Assembly: GCF_020715565.1 (NCBI RefSeq)
Contig: NZ_CP085839.1
Coordinates: 3,224,001 to 3,288,000, forward strand
DNA: 64,000 nt
Source: Nocardioides sp. Kera G14
GTDB taxonomy: Bacteria > Actinomycetota > Actinomycetes > Propionibacteriales > Nocardioidaceae
Direction of reading: 5' to 3'
The position numbers were made by a program, and so were the translations under genes. This document shows positions 9,026 through 17,972 of the stretch, one piece after another. The notes beneath the pieces are model-generated. The model saw only the letters and a program-made list of their open reading frames with translations. It was not told where the DNA came from and did no database searches. Within the stretch, counting starts at the first letter, position 1. Every line of letters begins with the position of its first letter.

Positions 9026-12000
9026 CTAGAAGAGATCCTCCGCCAGGTGCGTCGGGGAGCCGAAGCGGTGCGCGGTCACCGCGACGGCCTGCTCGTGCAG
9101 GAAGGGCAGCAGCTCGACGCGTCCGGCCTCCACGACCGGCTGGGCATAGAGCGCGATGTCGACCCGGCCCTCGCTCTGTTCGGCGAAGAGCTTCCGCGAG
9201 CCGCCGATGAGGCGGACGCGGCGGGGTGCCTCGCCACCGATGAGGGTGGCGGCCCAGGAAGCGGCGTCCTGCTCGACCAGCGTGGCACCCGCCGCGGTCA
9301 GCAACGCGGCGATGTCGGCAGGCAGGTCGACCCCAAGCGAGACCGTGACGGTGGAGCCGGCGAGCACCCCGGCAGCGACGACCCGCACCAGTTCGGCCGG
9401 CGTACCGCCCTCGAAGCGGACGGTGACCGGGACAGGCAGGTAGCGGAAGACGTTCTTCTCCGCGAGCAGGCCGCTGACGTCGCGGGCCTGGCCGAACTCC
9501 TCGCTCCACGCGACCGCATCGGAGCCCAGAGCGCGGGAGAGGGACCCGTCGCCGTCGAGCCCGAAGGACGTGGCTCCGGCGAGCAGGGTCGCGGCGGCAC
9601 CGGTGACCGGGGCGGTCCGGCTGGCCGGGGCGGGCGCCCAGTCGGTGAGACCGACGAGGTAGTTGGGGCCGCCGGCCTTGGTGCCCGCGCCGACCGCGGA
9701 CCTCTTCCAGCCGCCGAACGGCTGACGGCGCACGACGGCACCGACCGTGGTCCGGTTGATGTAGGCGTTGCCCGCCTCGACGGCGTCGATCCACGTCGCG
9801 AGCTCGTCGCGCTCGAGCGAGTGCAGGCCGGCGGTGAGGCCGAAGTCCGTCTGGTTCTGGATCTCGATCGCCTCGGTGAGGCTCTCGGCCTCGATCAGGC
9901 CGAGCACCGGCCCGAAGTACTCGGTGAGGTGGTACTCCGAGCCGCGTCGGACGCCGGTCTTCACACCGGGCGACCAGAGCCGACCCTCCTCGTCGAGCTG
10001 CCGCGGCTCGACCAGCCACGACTCGCCCTCATCCAGCGCGGTGAGCGCCTTCTTCAGCTTGCCGGAGGCCGGCTCGATGATCGGGCCGACCTGCGTGGTC
10101 GCGTCCGACGGGAGACCGACCTTGAGCGACGTGACGGCGTCGACCAGCTGGTGCCGGAACCGGTCCGACGTCGCGACCGAGCCGACGAGGATGCCGAGCG
10201 AGGCGGCCGAGCACTTCTGGCCCGCGTGGCCGAAGGCAGACTGGACGAGGTCCTTCACGGCCAGGTCGAGGTCGGCGTTGGGCGTGATGATGATCGAGTT
10301 CTTGCCCGAGGTCTCGGCGAGCAGCGGCAGGTCGGGCCGGAACTCGCGGAAGAGCGCGGCGGTCTCGAAGGCACCGGTGAGGATCAGCCGATCCACCACG
10401 GGCGAGGCGACGAGCGCGCGGCCGACCTCGTTCTCCGGCATGTGCACGAGGTGAAGTACGTCCTTCGGTACGCCGGCGGCCCAGAGTGCCTCGACGAGCA
10501 CGGACCCGCAGCGGGCTGCCTGGGGTGCCGGCTTGATGATCACGCTCGACCCGGCGGCCAGCGCGGCGGCCACACCGCCGGTCGGGATCGCGATCGGGAA
10601 GTTCCACGGGGGCACGACGAGGGTGAGCTTCACGGGCACGGCGCGTGCGCCGTCGACCGCATCGAGGCCCTCGGCGAGGTCGGCGTAGTAGTTGAGGAAG
10701 TCGATCGCCTCGGAGATCTCGGGGTCGCCCTGGTCGAGCGTCTTGCCGCACTCGGAGCCGGCGACCTCGAGCAGGTCGGCGCGACGCTTCTCGAACTCGA
10801 TCGCGGCGAGGCGCAGGACCGCTGCGCGGTCGGCCCCGGACTTCGCGGCCCATGAGGCGGACGCCTCGGCCGCCTCGCTGATGATCTGCTCGACGCGGTC
10901 GACCGAGTCGACGGCGTACTCGCGGACGAGGTGCTCGCCCAGGGTCGAGGTGGCGATCCGGGCAATGATCTCTGCGCCCCACTCCCGGTTGCCCGGAAGT
11001 GACGGGTCGGTGTCGGGTGTGTTCTCGAAGCCGATCATCGGCTCGAGCTCGACGGGCTGGCGGCGGTCCTGGACACGGTGCGGCGCGGGGACGAAGCCGT
11101 CGACGTCGACCAGCGAGGCGAGGAAGCGCTGGCGCTCGCGACGGAAGAGCTCTGTGTCGTCGTGGATGTCGAAGACGGCGCTCATGAAGTTGTCCTGGCT
11201 CGCGCCCTCCTCGAGGCGGCGCACGAGGTAGGCGATGGCGACGTCGAAGTCCTTGGGGTGCACGACCGGGACATACAGGAGGAGGCCGACGCCGTTCTCC
11301 TGCAGGGTCTCGCGGACCGCCTCGGCCTGACCCTCGGCCATGCCGAGCAGCATCTCGAACTCGATGCCGTCACGGACGCCGCGGCGGCCGGCGAGGATCC
11401 AGGCGTAGGCGACGTCGAAGAGGTTGTGGCCGGCCACGCCGATCCGCACGTTCGCGGTGTGCTCGGGGGTGAGGGCGTAGTTGAGCACGTTCTTGTAGCT
11501 GGTGTCCGACTCCTGCTTGGAGCCCCAGGTGGCCAGCGGCCAGCCGTAGAGGGAGCTCTGGACCCGCTCCATCGGCAGGTTGGCGCCCTTGACCAGGCGA
11601 ACCTTGATCGGCGCACCGCCGAGAGCGACGCGGGCCGCGGACCACTCCTGCAGCCGGATCATCGCGGCCATCGCGTCGGGGAGATAGGCCTGGAGCACGA
11701 TGCCGGCCTCCAGGCCGAGCATCTCCTCGCGGTCGAGGATGCGCTGGAAGACCTCGATGGTGATGTCGAGGTCGTGGTACTCCTCCATGTCGAGGTTGAT
11801 GAACTTCTGCCTGCCCTGGGCGGACTCGCCGGCGGCGTACCGGTAGAGCGGGAGGAGTCGCTCGGTGACGTGCGCGACGGCGTGGTCGTAGGACCAGGGC
11901 GAGTGCGGCGCCACCGGTGAGGAGACCTTGATCGACACGTAGTCGACGTCGGGGCGCTGGAGGAGTTTGACGGTGCCCTCGTAGCGGCGGTTGGCCTCGG

Positions 12001-12478
12001 CCTCACCGAGCACAGCCTCGCCGAGGAGGTTGATGTTGAGCTTGACCCCGTGGGCCTTGATCCGCTCGATCTGGCCGCCGAGATGTGCGTCGGTGGCGTC
12101 GATGAGCAGGTGGCCGACCATCTTCCGCAGCACCCTGCGTGCGACCGGGATGACGAACCACGGGGCGACCACGGAGAGCATCGCGCCGAGACGGAGCGCG
12201 AGCTTCTGGTACCACGGCAGGAAGCGCGGGGTGATCGCGACGAGCTCACGGAGCGCGGCCGCAGCGACGCCGAGGTCCTCGGGGCGGACCACGCGGTCGA
12301 CGAAGCCGACGGTGAACTCCAGACCCTTGGGGTCCTTGAGGACCGCGGCGAGTCGCTTGGCAGACGGGTGGACCGGCTTCGTCGCGGCGACGGCCAGCCA
12401 GGCCCTCACCTGGGCCTCAACCTCGGCGGTGCACTCCGGGCCGAGGAGCGGAGTGGTGCCGGGCGCGGGGGTGCTCAT
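9026..12478 (-). CDS. putA: Bifunctional proline dehydrogenase / L-glutamate-semialdehyde dehydrogenase
   Basis: A 1150-residue fusion that oxidises proline to glutamate in two steps. The N-terminal FAD-dependent proline dehydrogenase barrel (about 80-480) shows MEEYHDLDITIEVF and RLVKGANLPMERVQ. The aldehyde dehydrogenase domain (about 530-1010) has GKTLDQGD, AETSGKNSII and catalytic Cys756 in GQKCSAAS. About 140 further residues form a C-terminal region seen in long actinobacterial PutA. The ATG at 12478 is chosen; the open frame runs upstream to 13255 but there it overlaps the LysR gene. The divergent LysR gene 81 bp away is a likely regulator. Confidence 0.92.
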   Translation of the reverse strand: MSTPAPGTTPLLGPECTAEVEAQVRAWLAVAATKPVHPSAKRLAAVLKDPKGLEFTVGFVDRVVRPEDLGVAAAALRELVAITPRFLPWYQKLALRLGAMLSVVAPWFVIPVARRVLRKMVGHLLIDATDAHLGGQIERIKAHGVKLNINLLGEAVLGEAEANRRYEGTVKLLQRPDVDYVSIKVSSPVAPHSPWSYDHAVAHVTERLLPLYRYAAGESAQGRQKFINLDMEEYHDLDITIEVFQRILDREEMLGLEAGIVLQAYLPDAMAAMIRLQEWSAARVALGGAPIKVRLVKGANLPMERVQSSLYGWPLATWGSKQESDTSYKNVLNYALTPEHTANVRIGVAGHNLFDVAYAWILAGRRGVRDGIEFEMLLGMAEGQAEAVRETLQENGVGLLLYVPVVHPKDFDVAIAYLVRRLEEGASQDNFMSAVFDIHDDTELFRRERQRFLASLVDVDGFVPAPHRVQDRRQPVELEPMIGFENTPDTDPSLPGNREWGAEIIARIATSTLGEHLVREYAVDSVDRVEQIISEAAEASASWAAKSGADRAAVLRLAAIEFEKRRADLLEVAGSECGKTLDQGDPEISEAIDFLNYYADLAEGLDAVDGARAVPVKLTLVVPPWNFPIAIPTGGVAAALAAGSSVIIKPAPQAARCGSVLVEALWAAGVPKDVLHLVHMPENEVGRALVASPVVDRLILTGAFETAALFREFRPDLPLLAETSGKNSIIITPNADLDLAVKDLVQSAFGHAGQKCSAASLGILVGSVATSDRFRHQLVDAVTSLKVGLPSDATTQVGPIIEPASGKLKKALTALDEGESWLVEPRQLDEEGRLWSPGVKTGVRRGSEYHLTEYFGPVLGLIEAESLTEAIEIQNQTDFGLTAGLHSLERDELATWIDAVEAGNAYINRTTVGAVVRRQPFGGWKRSAVGAGTKAGGPNYLVGLTDWAPAPASRTAPVTGAAATLLAGATSFGLDGDGSLSRALGSDAVAWSEEFGQARDVSGLLAEKNVFRYLPVPVTVRFEGGTPAELVRVVAAGVLAGSTVTVSLGVDLPADIAALLTAAGATLVEQDAASWAATLIGGEAPRRVRLIGGSRKLFAEQSEGRVDIALYAQPVVEAGRVELLPFLHEQAVAVTAHRFGSPTHLAEDLF

Positions 12479-12547
12479 ACGTCGATGATCCGCCTCCAGA
12501 CTCTTCAGTTCCAGCGATGTTTTCTGACGTCGATCATTCGGTTTCGC

Positions 12548-12553
12548 TAATCT
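12548..12553 (+). promoter_or_regulatory. -10 element of the LysR gene (leaderless start)
   Basis: TAATCT lies 6 nt before the GTG start at 12560. A weak -35-like CTGACG lies 18 bp upstream. No ribosome-binding site is visible between the -10 and the GTG. Confidence 0.5.
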
Positions 12554-12559
12554 GTTGCC

Positions 12560-13471
12560 GTGCTGGACGTACGCCGCCTGCGACTGCTCCGAGAGCTGTC
12601 GATCCACGGCACGCTCGCCGAGGTGGCGGAGGTGCTCCACCAGAGCCCCTCGTCGGTCTCGCAACAGCTCGCCCTGCTCGAGCGGGAGGCCGGGGTCGAG
12701 CTGCTGCGCAAGTCCGGCCGGCGGGTCGAGCTCACCCCGGCGGCGGAGCTGCTCGTCGACCATGCCGGGCAGATCCTCACCCTGCTCGAACAGGCCGAGG
12801 CCGCCGTGGCGGCGCTCGCCGACGAGGTCTCGGGCACCGTGCAGATCGCCGCCTTCCAGTCCGCGGCGCTCGCCTTCATGCCACAGCTCCTCACCCGACT
12901 CGCGACCGAACATCCCCGCCTCCGCGTGACGATGTCGCAGCGGCTGCCGGAGGAGGCGCTGCTCGAGGCCCGCTCCAACGAGGTCGATCTCGTGATCGCC
13001 CAGCAGTACCCGCACCACCCGGCACCGCTCCACGCCGAGCTCGACCGGGCACCGCTCACGACGGACCGGCTGCGCCTCGCGGTTCCGCCGCACGGCAGCC
13101 GATGGGAGGCCATCGACACGCTCGCGGACGCCGCCGGCGTCCCCTGGGTGATGGAGCCGCGCGGTGCTGCCTCCCGTCAGTGGACCGAGCATCTCTGCCG
13201 CGAGGCCGGGTTCGAGCCCGACGTACGGTTCGAGACCGACGACCTCGAGGCCCACATCGCGCTCGTCGAGACCGGCAACGCGGTGGTGGTGCTGCCGGAC
13301 CTGATGTCGGTACGCCGACCACCGGCGGTGCGCTGGGTCGACCTGCCCGGAGATCCGCGGCGCGAGGTCTTCACGTCGACGCGTGCGGCGATCGCCGGTG
13401 CTCCCCCGATCGTCGCGTGCCGTCAGGCGCTCGCCGAGATCGTCCCTGCCGAGCTACCGAGCCTGCTCTGA
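12560..13471 (+). CDS. LysR-family transcriptional regulator, probably of putA
   Basis: A 303-residue LysR-type regulator. The N-terminal winged helix-turn-helix (about 1-60) includes AEVLHQSPSSVSQQLALLER. The C-terminal periplasmic-binding-like effector domain covers about 85-290. It starts with GTG and is divergent from putA with 81 bp between start codons, the classic arrangement of a LysR activator and its target; proline or a derivative is a plausible effector (inference). Its 3' end overlaps the convergent TetR gene by 18 nt. Confidence 0.88.
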   Translation: MLDVRRLRLLRELSIHGTLAEVAEVLHQSPSSVSQQLALLEREAGVELLRKSGRRVELTPAAELLVDHAGQILTLLEQAEAAVAALADEVSGTVQIAAFQSAALAFMPQLLTRLATEHPRLRVTMSQRLPEEALLEARSNEVDLVIAQQYPHHPAPLHAELDRAPLTTDRLRLAVPPHGSRWEAIDTLADAAGVPWVMEPRGAASRQWTEHLCREAGFEPDVRFETDDLEAHIALVETGNAVVVLPDLMSVRRPPAVRWVDLPGDPRREVFTSTRAAIAGAPPIVACRQALAEIVPAELPSLL

Positions 13472-14101
13472 CCCTTCCAGCGTGAGCCCGTAGCTGCGAA
13501 GCCGCACGTCGATCATCGCCGACGTCGCCTCGACCAGGAGGTCGATCATGTGGGCGCGGTCGGGCACTTGTGCGCCCTGGTCGACCCACCGGCGTACGGC
13601 GGCGAAGATCGCGCCGACCAGGCCGTGGACCAGGGGGTCGGCGGTCGCCGCGTCAGCCTCGGTGACCACCGCACCGAGCGAGCGGAACCATGCGACGATC
13701 CCGACCGCCACCTGGTCGGCGATGGCGTCGAGGCCCGCCTGCAATGGTCCGTTCGTGGGATCGAGGACCGCGCGGCGGTGCAGCAGCGGGTGGTCGGCCG
13801 CCCAGCCGACGTACGTCTCGATGGCCCGTCGCCAGGCGTGGGAGGGCTCCCCCTCGAGCGTCAACTGCGGGAGGAGGTCGCTGGCCAGGTCCCGGAAGAT
13901 CCGGCGCTGCACTGCGGCGTCGAGCGAGCCCTTGTCCGCGAAGTGCCGGTAGACGGCAGAACGCGCCAGACCTGCGCGGCGGCCGATCTCGACCAGTGAC
14001 GGCGCCTCGGCGCCCTCCTCGATCAGCGCCAGCGCCGCCTGCACGATCCGCTCGCGCTGGGCCTCCCCATGGCCCTCCCAGCGGGTCGAGCGGCCGTCCA
14101 T
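13454..14101 (-). CDS. TetR-family transcriptional regulator
   Basis: A 215-residue TetR protein. The N-terminal helix-turn-helix (about 12-60) contains PSLVEIGRRAGLARSAVYRH. The rest is an all-helical ligand-binding and dimer domain. The start ATG at 14101 is chosen because the open frame upstream lacks TetR character. It follows the AurF-like gene (45 nt gap) on the same strand. It may control the AurF/flavin monooxygenase/CoA-transferase group, for which palindromic sites exist at 16722 and 17948; this link is inference. Confidence 0.82.
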   Translation of the reverse strand: MDGRSTRWEGHGEAQRERIVQAALALIEEGAEAPSLVEIGRRAGLARSAVYRHFADKGSLDAAVQRRIFRDLASDLLPQLTLEGEPSHAWRRAIETYVGWAADHPLLHRRAVLDPTNGPLQAGLDAIADQVAVGIVAWFRSLGAVVTEADAATADPLVHGLVGAIFAAVRRWVDQGAQVPDRAHMIDLLVEATSAMIDVRLRSYGLTLEGSEQAR

Positions 14102-14145
14102 AGGACGGCACCCTAGTCCCGCGGGTGCGGCGCCGGCGGGCGAGG

Positions 14146-15126
14146 TCAGTCGCGTGCGCTGGCCGGCTCGGAGCGGAAGCGAGCAGCGCGTCCGTCGACA
14201 CCCCAGAGCTTCCACACCGGCCGCGTGACCGCGTTGAGCACGCCGACCTGCTCACACAGCATGCGGACGTCTGCACAGACGTCGCGGCGGACCTTGTTCA
14301 TATCAGCGTTGCGTCGCCCGAATACCTCGCGCATCACCTCGTCGGGGATGCCCATCATCTTCTGGTCGGCCTTGCTCGGTATGACGATCGCCCCGAAGCC
14401 GAGCCGGAGGACCAGCGGAACCATCAGGCCGAGCGCCATCTTGTTCACGATGTTCATGGAGGGGGTGTGGTGCTCGAGCCAGGCGTGCGCGAATCCGATG
14501 TGCCGCGCCTCCTCCGCCGCGTGGATCGCCATGAGCCGGTTGAGCAGCGGGTGGGTTCCGCCGGCGCGAAGGACGTCCTTCTGCAGGTGATCGATCGGCT
14601 CCTCACCGGCGAGGATGATCTGGAAGAAGAGCGTCGGCCACCAGCTGCCGAGCATCCCGATCAGCGGGATGGTGGTCATCAGCCACTGCGGCGCACCGCT
14701 CACCTCGGGACACGCCCGGTTGGTGAACTCCTGGAACATCTGGATGTGGTGTGTCTCCTCGGTGAGCTCGTGCATGAAGTAGCGGAACTCGGGATTTCCG
14801 TTCTCCAGCCCCATGAGGAACTGGGTTCCGCCGAGCAGCAGCAGCTGCTCGAACTGGGTCCCGGTCTTGGTCATCGCGACGAGGCGGTGGCGTCCGATCT
14901 GGACCTGGCGCTCCTTCGGGAGCGAGCGGTACCACGGGTGGCCACCGAGAGGGTCGACAGCCGGCAGGATCCAGCGCTCGTCATTCGGGTCCACGGCGAA
15001 CTCCGGGTTGTCCCAGTCGATGTCCTTGAAGGCCTGGAAGTGGACCTCGACCGAGGCCTCGGAGAGGCGCTGGAGGGTCGCGTCGTACGCCTGGCGGCCC
15101 TGGGGTTCGTACGTCGTCGTCGACAT
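14146..15126 (-). CDS. AurF-like diiron oxygenase
   Basis: A 326-residue protein with the iron-binding helices of the AurF / ferritin-like diiron oxygenase family: HELTEETHHIQMF near residue 123 and HAAEEARHIGFAH near residue 201, both EXXH-type. AurF itself N-oxygenates p-aminobenzoate. Homologues in non-antibiotic clusters are of unknown substrate and often sit among lipid-catabolism genes, as here. The promoter has TATACT (15139-15134) 7 nt before the ATG, so the message is probably leaderless. It lies 60 nt downstream of the flavin monooxygenase gene. Confidence 0.8.
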   Translation of the reverse strand: MSTTTYEPQGRQAYDATLQRLSEASVEVHFQAFKDIDWDNPEFAVDPNDERWILPAVDPLGGHPWYRSLPKERQVQIGRHRLVAMTKTGTQFEQLLLLGGTQFLMGLENGNPEFRYFMHELTEETHHIQMFQEFTNRACPEVSGAPQWLMTTIPLIGMLGSWWPTLFFQIILAGEEPIDHLQKDVLRAGGTHPLLNRLMAIHAAEEARHIGFAHAWLEHHTPSMNIVNKMALGLMVPLVLRLGFGAIVIPSKADQKMMGIPDEVMREVFGRRNADMNKVRRDVCADVRMLCEQVGVLNAVTRPVWKLWGVDGRAARFRSEPASARD

Positions 15127-15186
15127 GCCTTCGAGTATAGGCAGGACACCATGTCCCGCATACCCGAACGCTGCTGATCGGGCGGA

Positions 15187-16713
15187 TCAGCCGAAGACGA
15201 GCTTCCCGTCCTCGTGGTAGTCGCCGGGCTGGAGGCGCCGCATGTCGATGAAGTAGTTCTGCTTCGCCTCGTACGGCCCGTGGTCGCCCTGCCGGGGCAT
15301 CGACGGGGCGCCGCGGAGCAGATAGCCGGACTTCATGTCCATCAGCGGGCGGGCGCCCTTCACCTCCGGTTCGGCGACCCGGACGACGGTGTGGCCGTGC
15401 TTCTCCATGTCACCGAGCAGGCCGCTGACCCACTCGGAGACGAGGTCGGCCTTGAGCGTCCAGGAGGCGTTGATGTAGCCGATCGTCAGGGCGAAGTTCG
15501 GGATGTGGGTCAGCATCGCGCCGAGATAGGCCGTGGTCTCGCTCGGGTCGACCTCCTCACCGTCGACGGTCAGCTTCGCGCCGCCGAAGAGCTTGATGTT
15601 GAGCCCGGTCGCGCTGACGATGACGTCCGCCTCGAGGGTCTCGCCGCTCTCGAGCTCGATGCCCTTGGCGGTGAGGGTCTTGATGTGGTCGGTGACGATC
15701 GTCGCCCTGCCCTCGCGGATCGCCTTCCACAGGTCGCCGTCCGGCACGGCGCACAGGCGCTGGTCCCACGGGTTGTAGGGCGGCGTGAGGTGGTGGTCGA
15801 CGAACTCGGTCGCCTCCTCCTTCGTGAAGCCCGGGCCGCCCTTGCGCGCGGTGAGCTGCGCGATCTGGTTGTCGCGGATGAGCTTCTTGGCAACCTTCGG
15901 GGCACGCTGGGCGAAGAGGTAGAGGCCGAGGGAGAGGCCGAGGTTCTCCCAGCGGATCGCCTCGTACGCCGTCTTCGCCCGCAGGTGCTTGAACGGGAGG
16001 AGCGCCTTGAACGGGATCGGCAGGCTCTTGAGCGCGGTGGCGGCCACGTCGTTGCCCGGCCGGCTGACGATGTACGACGGCGTCCGCTGCAGCATGGTCA
16101 CCGACTCCGCCCCCGAGTTGGCCATGGCAGGGACGAGCGTGACCGCGGTCGCGCCGGAGCCGATGATGACGACCTTCTTGCCGGTGTAGTCCAGCTCCTC
16201 GGGCCAGAACTGCGGGTGGATGAACTCACCCTCGAAGTCCTCCCGACCGGGGAACTGCGGCTGGAAGCCCTGGTCGTAGTCGTAGTAGCCCGAGCAGGCC
16301 CAGAGGAAACGGCTGGTGATGGTCGTGTTCGCTCCGTCGACCTTCGCGGTCACGGTCCACAGCTCGGTGGTGGAGTCCCACGCCGCGTCCAGGACCTGGT
16401 GGCCGTAGCGGATCAGCCGATCGACACCGGTCTCCGCCGCGACGGTCGCGAGATACTCCTTGATCAGCGGGCCGTCGGCCAGCGTCTTGTCCGACTCCCA
16501 CGGACGCCACCGAAAAGCGAACGTGAACATGTCCGAGTCCGACCGGATGCCGGGGTACTTGAACAGGTCCCAGGTGCCACCGAGCGAGTCGCGGCGCTCG
16601 AGGATCGCGACCGTCTTGCCGGGGTGGTCACGCAGTACCGCGGCTGCGGCATCGATGCCGGAGAGACCGGCACCCACGATGAGGACGTCGACGTCAGGCG
16701 TTGTCTGGGACAT
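15187..16713 (-). CDS. Flavin-containing (Baeyer-Villiger type, EthA-like) monooxygenase
   Basis: A 508-residue flavoprotein. The FAD-binding motif VLIVGAGLSGIDAA is at about 10-23. The NADPH-binding motif VVIIGSGATAVTL is near residue 186. The Baeyer-Villiger fingerprint FEGEFIHPQFWP lies near residue 160. YPGIRSDSDMFTF is typical of the EthA/acetone-monooxygenase branch, which inserts oxygen next to ketones. It starts 10 nt after the CoA-transferase stop and is probably in its operon. A TAACGT -10, 7 nt before the ATG, could also give a leaderless message of its own. Confidence 0.87.
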   Translation of the reverse strand: MSQTTPDVDVLIVGAGLSGIDAAAAVLRDHPGKTVAILERRDSLGGTWDLFKYPGIRSDSDMFTFAFRWRPWESDKTLADGPLIKEYLATVAAETGVDRLIRYGHQVLDAAWDSTTELWTVTAKVDGANTTITSRFLWACSGYYDYDQGFQPQFPGREDFEGEFIHPQFWPEELDYTGKKVVIIGSGATAVTLVPAMANSGAESVTMLQRTPSYIVSRPGNDVAATALKSLPIPFKALLPFKHLRAKTAYEAIRWENLGLSLGLYLFAQRAPKVAKKLIRDNQIAQLTARKGGPGFTKEEATEFVDHHLTPPYNPWDQRLCAVPDGDLWKAIREGRATIVTDHIKTLTAKGIELESGETLEADVIVSATGLNIKLFGGAKLTVDGEEVDPSETTAYLGAMLTHIPNFALTIGYINASWTLKADLVSEWVSGLLGDMEKHGHTVVRVAEPEVKGARPLMDMKSGYLLRGAPSMPRQGDHGPYEAKQNYFIDMRRLQPGDYHEDGKLVFG

Positions 16714-16721
16714 GTGTCACA

Positions 16722-16739
16722 CGTTACTCGCCAGTAGCC
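16722..16739. promoter_or_regulatory. Degenerate copy of the 17948 TetR-like operator, at the monooxygenase start
   Basis: CGTTACTCGCCAGTAGCC matches the palindrome GGTTACTGACCGGTAACC (17948-17965) at 13 of 18 positions. It overlaps the candidate -10 (16726-16721) of the flavin monooxygenase gene and the CoA-transferase stop codon. Confidence 0.35.
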
Positions 16740-17899
16740 ACGGCTGCACCCGAGGCGATCAGATCCTCGGCATTCGAGACGCCCCAGGCCGCGAGGGCCT
16801 CGCGGGTGTGGGCGCCCGGCTGCGCCGCGGGCGGCAGGGTCAGCGTCGGGACGGTCCGGGAGAAGCGCGGCGCCGGAGCGGGTTGCAGGACGCCGTCGAC
16901 GTCGACGTACGTGCCGCGGGCGGCCATGTGCGGGTGGTCGGCCGCCTCGATCGCAGTGACGACCGGGGCCACGCACGCGTCGGTGCCCTCGAAGAGGGAG
17001 GCCCACTCCGCCATGGTCTTCGTCCGGAACCCGTCCGTGAGGGCCGAGCGCATCTCGTCGTACCGCTCCATCTCGTACTGCTCGGGCAGCTCGATCCCCT
17101 CCTTGCGGAGGATCGCCGAGAGCTCGGCGAAGAACTTCCCCTCGAGCGCGCCGACCGCCATGTGCCGCCCGTCGGCGGTCTCGTAGAGGTCGTAGAACGG
17201 GATGCCCCCATTGAGCATCCCGGTCGCGCGATGGTCCGGATCGAGCCCGCCCATGGCCTTGAGCGTGTAAGTCATCGTCTGCAGGTGGGCGGTGCCGTCG
17301 ACGATCGCGGCGTCCACGACCTGGCCCTGACCGGAGATGCGGGCCTCGAACAGGGCGGCGAGCACGCCGATCACCAGATAGGTGGAGCCACCGCCGTAGT
17401 CGCCGAGGAGGTTGGTCGGGAAGTGCGGCCGGGCGGGATCCTGGCCGAGGCCGAAGAGCGCCCCCGCGGTGGCGATGTAGGTGACGTCGTGACCCGCCGC
17501 CTGGGCGAGCGGGCCGTCCTGGCCCCACCCCGTCATCCGGCCGTAGACCAGGCGCGGGTTCCGCGCCCAGCAGTCGTCAGGACCGATGCCGAGCCGCTCG
17601 GTGACGCCGGGGCGGTTGCCCTCGATGAGGATGTCGGCCTGCTCGACGAGCGCGAGGACGGTCTCGATCGCGTCCGGGTTCTTGAGGTCGAGGGCGACGC
17701 TGGGACGGCCTCGGTTGGTGAGGTCGTGCGCACCACCGCCCAGGCCTCCACCGCCGGGGCGTTCGATCCGGATCACGTCGGCACCGAGGTCGGCGAGGAT
17801 CGTGCAGGCGTGCGGGCCCGGCCCGATGCCTGCGATCTCGACGACCTTGACGCCCTTCAGCGGGCCCGTGCCCTGACCCAGTTCGATTCGCGCGACCAT
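16724..17899 (-). CDS. CaiB/BaiF family CoA-transferase (alpha-methylacyl-CoA racemase-like)
   Basis: A 391-residue type III CoA-transferase. The N-terminal KVVEIAGIGPGPHACTILAD and IRIERPGGGG resemble alpha-methylacyl-CoA racemases, which invert the methyl branch of acyl-CoAs before beta-oxidation. Its promoter is nearly identical in design to that of thiolase: TTGACC (17934-17929), 16-bp spacer, CAGGAT (17912-17907), 7 nt, ATG, with the shared 19-bp palindrome over the -10. It is therefore probably under the same MerR regulator. It is the first gene of a unit that continues with the flavin monooxygenase. Confidence 0.9.
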   Translation of the reverse strand: MVARIELGQGTGPLKGVKVVEIAGIGPGPHACTILADLGADVIRIERPGGGGLGGGAHDLTNRGRPSVALDLKNPDAIETVLALVEQADILIEGNRPGVTERLGIGPDDCWARNPRLVYGRMTGWGQDGPLAQAAGHDVTYIATAGALFGLGQDPARPHFPTNLLGDYGGGSTYLVIGVLAALFEARISGQGQVVDAAIVDGTAHLQTMTYTLKAMGGLDPDHRATGMLNGGIPFYDLYETADGRHMAVGALEGKFFAELSAILRKEGIELPEQYEMERYDEMRSALTDGFRTKTMAEWASLFEGTDACVAPVVTAIEAADHPHMAARGTYVDVDGVLQPAPAPRFSRTVPTLTLPPAAQPGAHTREALAAWGVSNAEDLIASGAAVATGE

Positions 17900-17909
17900 G
17901 CGCCCGATC

Positions 17910-17928
17910 CTGACAGAGCGGCTGTCAG
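17910..17928. promoter_or_regulatory. CTGACAG-N5-CTGTCAG operator at the CoA-transferase promoter
   Basis: CTGACAGAGCGGCTGTCAG is a 19-bp inverted repeat with perfect 7-bp arms. It abuts the -35 TTGACC (17934-17929, minus strand) and overlaps the -10 CAGGAT. This is the best of the three sites in the window. Confidence 0.8.
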
Positions 17929-17947
17929 GGTCAAGGGGAGACGGATG

Positions 17948-17965
17948 GGTTACTGACCGGTAACC
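17948..17965. promoter_or_regulatory. 18-bp palindromic operator at the dienoyl-CoA reductase-like gene
   Basis: GGTTACTGACCGGTAACC has perfect 6-bp arms (GGTTAC/GTAACC) and a near-symmetric centre, typical of TetR-family operators. It overlaps a -10 TAACCT (17961-17966) that lies 6 nt before the GTG start at 17973. Confidence 0.65.
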
Positions 17966-17972
17966 TGCGACG

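Noticed and set aside
12479..13255. N-terminal extension of PutA by 259 residues
   Set aside because: The extension lies opposite the LysR gene and has shadow composition; PutA homology starts at the ATG at 12478.
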